Shown here piece by piece: positions 5,486 to 11,000 of a DNA stretch of 11,302 nucleotides; the first letter of the stretch is position 1, and each line of letters starts with the position of its first letter. The stretch comes from an uncultured Eubacteriaceae bacterium (GTDB lineage Bacteria; Bacillota; Clostridia; Eubacteriales; UBA1433), in contig CALGIV010000149.1 of assembly GCA_937914785.1 (NCBI GenBank), positions 1 through 11,302 on the forward strand. Direction: 5' to 3'. The notes beneath the pieces are model-generated. The model did no database searches. It was not told the DNA's origin and saw only the letters and a list, made by a program, of their open reading frames with translations. A program made the position numbers and the translations under genes.

Positions 5486-6340
5486 ATGCAGAAAACCGGA
5501 CGACTGATCCTCGTCGCTACGCCGATCGGCAATATGGCTGACTTGTCCTTTCGCGCGCTTGAGACGCTTTGCAGCGTCGATTTGATCGCAGCGGAAGATA
5601 CGCGGCATAGCGGGAAATTATTAAAAGAATATAATATTCAGACGAAAATGATCAGCCTTCACAAATTTAACGAAGCTGAACGCAGACAAACACTGCTCCA
5701 GTTGTTAAGCGAAGGCAAGCAGATCGCGCTGATCTCCGATGCCGGAACGCCCGGCATTTGCGACCCGGGTGCCGATATCATACGCGCCTGTATCGCCGAA
5801 GAAATCGACATCAGCATCGTTCCGGGCGCCAATGCCGCCGTCAGTGCACTGGCTGTCTCCGGCCTTTCAGACAAGCCTTTTACTTTTCTCGGCTTTTTCC
5901 CGAAAAAAAGCCCGCAGGCCGTTTTAGATGAAATATCGGCCTCAATATATACGACCGTTTTTTACGAGGCGCCGCATCGCATTAAAAAAACGTTGCAGCT
6001 CTTTTCGGCCTCTCTGCCGTCGCGCCAGCTCGTTCTCGTGCGCGAATTGACCAAATACTACGAAGAAGTGCTGCGCGGCACAGCCGACAGCCTTTTAGCA
6101 CATCTTCCGGCAGAAGTTAAAGGTGAGCTTGTCTTGATCGTTCAAGGTGCCGGTGAAGCGCCGCCGGAAATCGATCGGGAGGCGGCTTTAAGCCTCGTTA
6201 ATGCCTTTCTTAAGCGCGGATACAAGCATTCTGAAGCCGTACGCCTAGCGGCAAAAGAACTGGGCATCAAGAAAAATGCTTTGTATCACCTGACATTAGA
6301 TCAAGGGCTTTCCAACGAGGAGAACCCTGTTTCTGAATGA
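5486..6340 (+). CDS. rsmI: 16S rRNA 2'-O-ribose C1402 methyltransferase RsmI
   Basis: RsmI transfers a methyl group from S-adenosylmethionine to the 2'-O of C1402 in the decoding centre of 16S rRNA, together with the N4 methyltransferase RsmH. The 284-aa product shows the tetrapyrrole-methylase-fold motifs: ATPIGNMADLSFRA (11-24), IAAEDTR (34-40), SDAGTPGICDPG (84-95), PGANA (113-117), FYEAPHR (159-165), RELTKYYEE (186-194) and KGELVLIV (212-219). The C-terminal ~50 residues form the usual helical domain with KRGYKHSEAVRLAAKELGIKKNALY. ATG at 5486 follows a GAGG five bases upstream. It probably shares the purA transcript by readthrough. Confidence 0.96.
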   Translation: MQKTGRLILVATPIGNMADLSFRALETLCSVDLIAAEDTRHSGKLLKEYNIQTKMISLHKFNEAERRQTLLQLLSEGKQIALISDAGTPGICDPGADIIRACIAEEIDISIVPGANAAVSALAVSGLSDKPFTFLGFFPKKSPQAVLDEISASIYTTVFYEAPHRIKKTLQLFSASLPSRQLVLVRELTKYYEEVLRGTADSLLAHLPAEVKGELVLIVQGAGEAPPEIDREAALSLVNAFLKRGYKHSEAVRLAAKELGIKKNALYHLTLDQGLSNEENPVSE

Positions 6341-6426
6341 AATTATATTGTTTATAAAGCTATTTTTAGACTATAAGCTTGAATCTATCAAAGATGACTA
6401 CAAGATAAAGGAAGACTGTACAAAAG

Positions 6427-6699
6427 ATGTTATTTAAGAAAAAGAAACCACAAAAAACTACTGCTGAGCAAATCCGCTTGCTGACAAACTGTGATGACGA
6501 CGCCGAACGCCAAATCATCATCTCTCTGATGGACGCATACGATATTGCTGTCTTCATCAAAGACCCTTTCAGCGACAGCGGCGATTACATCCAAGCTTTA
6601 ACAGAAGAAATTTGCTATAGCCAAGAACTTTTCGTCCTTACCGACTGTTTTGAGAAGGCAAATACCGTTTTAAGCGATCACAAAAGAGAAAATCACTAG
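6427..6699 (+). CDS. Small DUF2007-like protein, function unknown
   Basis: This is a 90-aa acidic protein with no signal peptide or membrane segment. After a basic start (MLFKKKKPQK) the pattern is IRLLTNCDDDAERQIIISLMDAYDIAVFIKDPF, then a variable middle and ELFVLTDCFEKANTVLSD. That is a beta-alpha-beta unit ending in 'short-lived isoleucine/valine strand plus K/D', followed by a late strand and helix. It resembles the DUF2007 family ('putative prokaryotic signal-transducing protein'), including the frequent FKKK start. No function is known for that family. An in-frame TAA at 6406 forces the start at 6427. AAAGGAAG lies 12 bases upstream, a long spacing. It sits 86 nt after rsmI. A weak promoter (TTGTTT 6348, TATAAG 6372, 18-base spacer) may precede it. 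The family assignment is by eye and moderately sure; that it is a real gene is more likely. Confidence 0.65.
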   Translation: MLFKKKKPQKTTAEQIRLLTNCDDDAERQIIISLMDAYDIAVFIKDPFSDSGDYIQALTEEICYSQELFVLTDCFEKANTVLSDHKRENH

Positions 6700-6757
6700 G
6701 TTGCTTGCCTTCGTTTTATGTATTTCACACTCCTAAACCAGATAAACAGAGGGGTTT

Positions 6758-6772
6758 TAAATTTACTTTTTG
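6758..6772 (+). repeat. 15-nt direct repeat, copy 1, leading into a hairpin
   Basis: The sequence TAAATTTACTTTTTG recurs exactly at 6843-6857. In this copy the last seven bases form a perfect hairpin with CAAAAAG (6766-6772 with 6778-6784, loop TATTA). AGGAAATAA and TTGCTCT follow downstream at 6791 and 6801, and both reappear in the same order after copy 2. Confidence 0.6.
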
Positions 6773-6842
6773 TATTACAAAAAGCTATTTAGGAAATAAC
6801 TTGCTCTCCTATTATTTCCCAATTTTGTACAATTACATGATG

Positions 6843-6857
6843 TAAATTTACTTTTTG
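6843..6857 (+). repeat. 15-nt direct repeat, copy 2, leading into a hairpin
   Basis: This is the second exact copy, 85 bases after the first. TTTTTG pairs with CAAAAA (6852-6857 with 6863-6868) across a 5-nt loop, the same loop size as copy 1 but with a different loop sequence (GGAAA). AGGAAATAA at 6951 and TTGCTCT at 6970 follow, further away than in copy 1. Confidence 0.6.
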
Positions 6858-7449
6858 GGAAACAAAAAATCAAAATTTATGCATATGGTAATAATATGGC
6901 AATTTTACTTCAATTAAGGTTTTATTAAGGGAAATTAATGGGCAATATATAGGAAATAATATCTTAATTTTGCTCTATTAAAATACTTTTATCAAAATTC
7001 TACTTAGAAGAAAATCAGACCTTGTCCGATCAAATCAGTCTCTCGTTACATATAACGAACTATAATTTCCTTTATTTTACATCGTTTTGACTTTTTCACT
7101 TCTCTCATTAGCTTTTATTAATTGAATTTAGCATGCTTTTTCCTGATTTACATTTTAAGCTACTCTTTAATTTTACTTTTTTATTTTATACTTATTAGAT
7201 ATTAATTTTTATACAAGTGCATTTATCAGGGAAATATCTTCTCATTATTTCAAATTATATCAAATAATTTTTTAGAAAAGTATTTTATAGAAACTTTTTA
7301 TCCTATTTTGTGCATAATTATTCTTATACACGCCTATATCTGTATTTTTTATGCAACGACGCAAAATAAGCCCTTTTTTACATTGTATCTATACCTCTAT
7401 GTCTAAAAATGTCTTATTTCGCCTCTTCATTTTGTTGTTTTTTCACATG

Positions 7450-7959
7450 CTAAAGCAACCAGGCTGCAATCTTAATTGCACTATACATGCCAATGACATC
7501 CGCAAGCAGAGCAACCGGTAAAGCATAGCGTGTATTCTTAATACCCACGCTGGAAAAGTACAACGCACAAATATAAACCGTCGTCTCCGTAGAGCCCGCC
7601 ATTACGCTCGCCGTTTTGCCGATTGCCGAATCCGGATGATAGGCAATAAAGATATCTGACAGGACAGCTGAAGCGCCGGAACCGGATATCGGTTTGACGA
7701 TGGCCAACGGCAGGATTTCCGGTTGAATGCCGAGCTTGGATAGAAGCGGCGAAAGCAACGAGGCAAACAGATCTAACAAGCCGGAATCTCGCGCGACGCC
7801 AATAGCTACAATCACAGCCAATAGATTGGCAAACGTCCGCCCGACGACGGGAATTCCTTCTTTAGCCCCTTCCAGAAAGGCATCATAAACGGGCACTTTA
7901 CGCTTTACACTGTACAGAATCACAAGTGCAACAAGTAATAATATGATTATTTCCGACAT
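7450..7959 (-). CDS. spmB: Spore maturation protein B family membrane protein
   Basis: This 169-aa membrane protein belongs to the SpmB/nucleoside-recognition (Gate) domain family. Hydrophobic segments lie at about 3-17, 43-56, 61-76, 83-105, 124-140 and 146-168. Diagnostic stretches are GAKEGIPVVGRTFANLLAVIVAIGVARDSG (31-60), KPISGSGASAVLSDIF (89-104) and GKTASVMAGSTETTVYICALYFSSVGIKNTRYALPVAL (114-151). In Bacillus subtilis SpmA and SpmB are needed for normal spore core dehydration. Homologues also occur widely in bacteria that do not sporulate, so a spore role should not be assumed here. It overlaps the end of spmA by 13 nt and has GAGG seven bases before the ATG, consistent with coupled translation of two partner subunits. 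Confidence 0.93.
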   Translation of the reverse strand: MSEIIILLLVALVILYSVKRKVPVYDAFLEGAKEGIPVVGRTFANLLAVIVAIGVARDSGLLDLFASLLSPLLSKLGIQPEILPLAIVKPISGSGASAVLSDIFIAYHPDSAIGKTASVMAGSTETTVYICALYFSSVGIKNTRYALPVALLADVIGMYSAIKIAAWLL

Positions 7960-8519
7960 TTGACAGCCTCGCGTTTTTGTATCATTTTCACACTGATTAT
8001 CCCGACTGCCGTTGTAATTGCTGTTGCCAATAAGATCGGCAACAAGACAACCGACGGCTCTGCGGAGCCAAACGCAGCGCGCAGAGAAATAACACCGAGC
8101 GGGATCAACTGCAGCGAGGTCGTATTTAGCACGACAAACATAATCATATCATCGCTCGCGACCGGCCCACAGGCCATCTCCTTCATTGCCGCCAGGCCAA
8201 ACGGCGTCGCGGCATTGCCGATGCCGATCATATTCGCCGTCACATTCAACAAGATATATTCCGATGCTTTCGACGTTGTCCGGGGAAATAAAAACCGGAT
8301 CACAGGGCTTAACAACCGCGCAAACTTCTCGATCAGGCCTGTTTTCTCAGCGATTTTCATCATACCGAGCCAAAACGACCAAATAGCACCATAACGAATG
8401 CACAGCATCGCCGTCTGTTCACAGCTTCCCACAATCCCGGCAAACACCTGTGCACTGGTCCCATTAAAAAACGAATACGCAATACCACAGCAAATAAAGA
8501 TGGGAAATACTTTGTTCAT
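7947..8519 (-). CDS. spmA: Spore maturation protein A family membrane protein
   Basis: This 190-aa membrane protein is the partner of SpmB, with the same Gate-type domain. Landmarks are SFWLGMMKIAEKTGLIEKFARLLSPVIRFLFP (48-79), LNVTANMIGIGNAATPFGLAAMKEM (91-115, the family's most conserved stretch) and LNTTSLQLIPLGVISLRAAFGS (131-152), with a basic C-terminus. The ATG at 8519 follows GAGGAAAA and matches the family start and length. An in-frame extension to 8612 would run through the promoter region and is unlikely. The gene leads the spmA-spmB operon. Its upstream region is shared with a rightward flavoprotein gene. The transported or sensed substrate is not known for the family. Confidence 0.93.
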   Translation of the reverse strand: MNKVFPIFICCGIAYSFFNGTSAQVFAGIVGSCEQTAMLCIRYGAIWSFWLGMMKIAEKTGLIEKFARLLSPVIRFLFPRTTSKASEYILLNVTANMIGIGNAATPFGLAAMKEMACGPVASDDMIMFVVLNTTSLQLIPLGVISLRAAFGSAEPSVVLLPILLATAITTAVGIISVKMIQKREAVKCRK

Positions 8520-8546
8520 CGTCAACTTTTCCTCATTTTTGTCATT

Positions 8547-8573
8547 ATTATAACGATATTTGACTTCTAGCAA
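8547..8573 (-). promoter_or_regulatory. Probable promoter of spmA-spmB
   Basis: On the leftward strand, TATAAT (8552-8547) is preceded by TTGCTA (8573-8568), but the spacer is only 15 bases, so promoter strength is uncertain. A second leftward TATAAT at 8589-8584 lacks a well-spaced -35 box. The -35 region overlaps that of the rightward flavoprotein promoter. Confidence 0.5.
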
Positions 8574-8588
8574 GATTTTCGTTATTAT
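8560..8588 (+). promoter_or_regulatory. Promoter of the Fe-S flavoprotein gene
   Basis: TTGACT (8560-8565), a 17-base spacer and TATTAT (8583-8588) form a good rightward vegetative promoter. It lies back to back with the spmA promoter. A 7-bp inverted repeat ATAACGA/TCGTTAT (8550-8556 and 8579-8585) places one arm over each -10 region. The leader of about 80 bases contains the palindrome CAAATG-CC-CATTTG (8612-8625). Confidence 0.65.
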
Positions 8589-8675
8589 ATCTATATACAT
8601 TTTCAATGACACAAATGCCCATTTGGCAGGTATCGCTTTCTTATTTATCTATCTTATGTCAGGAGAATCACTGTG

Positions 8676-9305
8676 ATGAAAGTCCTCGCAATCAACGGCA
8701 GTCCACATGAAAAAGGGTGTACTTATGAGGCACTTCAAATTGTATCAAATGAGCTGAAAACCTGTGCGATCGACTGTGATATCGTTCATATTGGAACGGA
8801 CCCTATTCGCGGTTGTATAGCTTGCATGGCCTGTGCCAAAATGGCACCCGGGACACAAAAATGTGCATTTGATGACGACATCGTCAATGCGTTAATCGAA
8901 CGTTCTCGCACTGTGGATGGCCTTATTTTAGGCACTCCGGTGCACTTTTCCGGCATTGCGGGCAGTATGAAGTGTGTATTGGACCGCTTTTTTTATGCCG
9001 GCAGCAAAGATCGTATCGGTTACTTGCCGGCTGGTGCCGTAGTCAGTGTTCGCCGAACTGGCGGAAGTACAACGTTGGATCAACTTTTACATTATCTGAC
9101 GTATTCCAATATGCCCATCGCTTCTTCCCGATACTGGACCGTCGTCCATGGCAGCGCACCCGAGGACGTATCGAAAGACCTTGAAGGCGTGCAGACGCTG
9201 CGCCATATGGCCAAAAACCTGGCTTGGCTTATAAATTCCCTGAAGGACTATAAAGAATATATGCCCGAAATGGAACCACGCATCTCGACAAATTTTATTC
9301 GTTAA
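8676..9305 (+). CDS. Fe-S flavoprotein, NADPH-dependent FMN reductase / Isf family
   Basis: This 209-aa soluble flavodoxin-fold protein begins MKVLAINGSPHEKGCTYEAL, where the SPxxxG(x)T loop binds FMN phosphate. The Cys motif CIACMACAK plus a later Cys (47, 50, 53 and 63: C-x2-C-x2-C-x9-C) resembles the compact [4Fe-4S] motif of archaeal/clostridial iron-sulfur flavoproteins. DGLILGTPVHFSGIAGSMKCVLDRFFY (81-107) is the conserved flavin-binding segment. Members pass electrons between NAD(P)H, ferredoxin and various acceptors, or detoxify oxygen species; the substrate here is unknown. The ATG at 8676 follows AGGAGA (8661-8666). A GTG at 8673 is a possible alternative adding one residue. It diverges from spmA with an overlapping promoter. 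It has no clear terminator, only a weak TCATTT/AAATGA hairpin near 9314. Confidence 0.9.
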   Translation: MKVLAINGSPHEKGCTYEALQIVSNELKTCAIDCDIVHIGTDPIRGCIACMACAKMAPGTQKCAFDDDIVNALIERSRTVDGLILGTPVHFSGIAGSMKCVLDRFFYAGSKDRIGYLPAGAVVSVRRTGGSTTLDQLLHYLTYSNMPIASSRYWTVVHGSAPEDVSKDLEGVQTLRHMAKNLAWLINSLKDYKEYMPEMEPRISTNFIR

Positions 9306-9426
9306 TACAGGTCTCATTTTTTTAAATGAAATATGCTTCAATCATAATAAATATAGCTTTTCTTCATATTTTTACACTTCATTAGTTTGTCTGTCCATCT
9401 AATTGTTACGGTTATATGCCCTTAAT

Positions 9427-9455
9427 TTTTATTAAGCGCATTTTGGCACTATAAT
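9427..9455 (+). promoter_or_regulatory. Probable promoter and operator-like palindrome before the uxaA-type operon
   Basis: A perfect TATAAT (9450-9455) lies 21 bases before the ATG at 9477. The matching -35 position (9427-9432, TTTTAT) is poor, which suggests activator dependence. That position is covered by a 16-bp palindrome, CTTAAT-TTTT-ATTAAG (9421-9436), a good candidate operator. TTGGCAC just before the -10 recalls a sigma-54 -24 element, but no GC-containing -12 element follows. Confidence 0.5.
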
Positions 9456-9476
9456 TATTACTAAGGAGGACTTATT

Positions 9477-9749
9477 ATGCAAAAACGCAACGCTATTCAA
9501 TTAAACCCAAAAGATAATGTTGCCATGTGCATCGAGGAAATTAAGAAAGGCGATACGATCTTTCTTGCCGGCAACATCTCTTTTGTAGCCGAGACGGATA
9601 TTCCTTTTGCGCACAAAACCGCCCTTACAGACATCCAGGCAGACGACGATATTACAAAATACGGTTATTCCATCGGCAAAGCTACGACCGCTATCAAAAA
9701 AGGTGAATGGATTCACACACACAATATCAAGGGAGGAAGCAGACTATGA
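9477..9749 (+). CDS. UxaA-family hydro-lyase, small SAF-domain subunit
   Basis: This 90-aa soluble protein corresponds to the N-terminal SAF domain of altronate/galactarate dehydratases, here encoded as a separate subunit, as in the SuyA/SuyB type of enzyme. It has NAIQLNPKDNVAMCIEEIKKGD (5-26), DIPFAHKTAL (41-50), KYGYSIGKAT (61-70) and GEWIHTHNI (76-84). Family members usually have IPFGHK where this one has IPFAHK. An excellent AAGGAGG lies seven bases before the ATG. Its stop codon overlaps the start of the large subunit (ATGA), so the two are translationally coupled and almost certainly form one enzyme. The substrate is not resolved: a sugar acid (altronate, galactarate-like) or (2R)-sulfolactate are the known possibilities for this architecture. 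Confidence 0.88.
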   Translation: MQKRNAIQLNPKDNVAMCIEEIKKGDTIFLAGNISFVAETDIPFAHKTALTDIQADDDITKYGYSIGKATTAIKKGEWIHTHNIKGGSRL

Positions 9750-10912
9750 GTGCTCTTACAGGTTACAAACGTGCAGACGGCCGCTACGGCATCCGCAATC
9801 ACGTTCTAATCATTCCAACCGTCGGCTGTGTCAACGGCGTCATTCAGAAAATCAAGCAACGCGTACCCGGCGTCACGACGATGATGCACGGCTACGGTTG
9901 CGGCGGCAGAAGCATCGAAGACAATATCATATTGAACAAAACACTCTTTAATATGTGTACGCATCCCAATGTATACGCCGTGTTAATTTTAGCGCTGGGC
10001 TGTGAAGGCGTCGATTATAACAAGCTTACCGAACAAGTACGGCAATACGGGCAGCGCGTAGCCTTTATCAACGTTCAAGACGTCGGCGGCACACTCAAAG
10101 CCGTTGAAAAAGCTGCGCCAATTCTGGAAAAATATCTTGCGGAAGCAGAAAAAGAAAAGCGCGTACCGATAGACATGTCGGCCATCACCGTCGGCCTGCA
10201 GTGCGGCGGCAGCGATGCCTTCTCCGGCAGTACGGCAAACAGCTCCGTCGGCAAAGCCTGCGACAGGATTGTCGGCGAAGGCGGTACCGTTATCTTAACG
10301 GAAACGACAGAATTACTCGGCACAATGGATATCCTGAAATCTCGCGCAGCAACGCCTGAAATCGCACAGCAGATCGAAGAGTTGTTAAAAGGCCAATTTG
10401 ACAAAGTCGAGCACACAATCGGTAAAGAACGCGCAAACTTTGTCATCTCGCCCGGCAATATGGCAGGCGGAATGTCTACAATTCAGGAAAAAAGCCTCGG
10501 CTGCGTCTGTAAAGCCGGCAGCACACCGATCAATGAGATCGTCGAATACTCCGCACGCCCCACTAAAAAAGGGATGGTCATTATGGATGCACCGGGATAC
10601 GACATCGACTCTACAACAGCCATTGTCGCCGGCGGCAGCCAAATCGTGTTGTTTACGACTGGCCGCGGAAACCCTTATGGCTATCCGATCGCACCGGTTA
10701 TTAAAATTGCTTCCACAAGCAAGCTCTATAACTCTATGGAAGACGATATGGACATCAACGCTGGCAAAGTCGTTGAAGGCGTCTCATTAGAAGAACTGGG
10801 ACAGGAAATTTATGACAAGATCGCCGCTGTCATCAACGGTGAAGTTTCAAAACCCGAAGCCAATGACCAGTGCGGAACCTTTACAGTGTATACCTCTTCC
10901 GCCACGCTGTAG
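9746..10912 (+). CDS. UxaA-family hydro-lyase, large catalytic subunit
   Basis: This 388-aa soluble protein starts with the family signature GYKRADGRYGIRNHVLIIPT (6-25). It follows with GYGCGGR (49-55), LGCEGVD (84-90), GLQCGGSDAFSG (150-161), SLGCVCKAG (250-258), MDAPGYDIDSTTAIVAGGSQIVLFTTGRGNPYGYPIAPVIKIAS (280-323) and MDINAGKVVEG (335-345). Conserved cysteines (28, 52, 86, 153, 253) and acidic residues are candidates for the catalytic metal site of this dehydratase family. The ATG at 9746 follows GGGAGG nine bases upstream. A longer frame from 9707 overlaps the small subunit and lacks similarity. No uronate, galactarate or sulfolactate genes flank it here, and a terminator follows, so the pathway cannot be inferred from context. 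UxaA, GarD-like or SuyB-like activity all remain possible. Confidence 0.92.
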   Translation: MSALTGYKRADGRYGIRNHVLIIPTVGCVNGVIQKIKQRVPGVTTMMHGYGCGGRSIEDNIILNKTLFNMCTHPNVYAVLILALGCEGVDYNKLTEQVRQYGQRVAFINVQDVGGTLKAVEKAAPILEKYLAEAEKEKRVPIDMSAITVGLQCGGSDAFSGSTANSSVGKACDRIVGEGGTVILTETTELLGTMDILKSRAATPEIAQQIEELLKGQFDKVEHTIGKERANFVISPGNMAGGMSTIQEKSLGCVCKAGSTPINEIVEYSARPTKKGMVIMDAPGYDIDSTTAIVAGGSQIVLFTTGRGNPYGYPIAPVIKIASTSKLYNSMEDDMDINAGKVVEGVSLEELGQEIYDKIAAVINGEVSKPEANDQCGTFTVYTSSATL

Positions 10913-10958
10913 CCCGGCAATCTAATGACAAGTACTTATTTACACTTACTGTAAAAAT

Positions 10959-11000
10959 AAAAGAGGCCTTTCGTTTTTCAACTTAAGTGCCTCTTTTTTT
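10959..11000 (+). terminator. Rho-independent terminator of the uxaA-type operon
   Basis: A 9-bp stem AAAAGAGGC/GCCTCTTTT with a 21-nt loop runs directly into further T residues (to 11000). Just before it, TTTACA-N5-TGTAAA (10939-10955) forms a second, shorter hairpin. The terminator also has an A-rich left flank, so it could act on an opposing transcript as well. Confidence 0.85.

Larger units (their letters stand above)
6700..7449. other. 750-base AT-rich gap between convergent genes
   Basis: No supported gene is present on either strand: all frames are broken and the few short frames lack a Shine-Dalgarno. The region is far more AT-rich than its neighbours. It contains a 15-nt exact direct repeat (6758-6772, 6843-6857), a hairpin at 6766-6784, an inverted repeat at 6792-6819, a 13-bp palindrome at 6833-6845, a 16-bp inverted repeat at 7043-7058 and a long-range stem at 7361-7422. 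A weak stem (6735-6739 with 6753-6757, AAACC/GGTTT, then TTT) could end the upstream rightward transcript. I see no clean terminator for the leftward spmAB transcript. The region could be decayed sequence or hold an uncharacterised RNA. Confidence 0.6.

Noticed and set aside
7133..7198. 21-aa hydrophobic small-peptide frame in the AT-rich gap, as in type I toxins
   Set aside because: There is no Shine-Dalgarno and no promoter, and the composition is what random AT-rich DNA gives.
8541..8612. N-terminal extension of spmA to 8612
   Set aside because: It would start upstream of the predicted promoter and lacks SpmA similarity; the ATG at 8519 has a Shine-Dalgarno and gives the family length.
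9312..9327. Terminator TCATTT/AAATGA after the flavoprotein gene
   Set aside because: The stem is short and made mostly of A-T pairs, and no T run follows it, so it is mentioned only as a weak hairpin.
9430..9443. Catabolite-repression (cre) site around AAGCGCATTTT
   Set aside because: Only the central GCGC and a few flanking bases match the consensus; the outer bases do not.
9443..9459. Sigma-54 promoter (TTGGCAC) before the UxaA-type operon
   Set aside because: No GC-containing -12 element stands at the required distance (TTATT instead of TTGC-type), and a perfect TATAAT overlaps.
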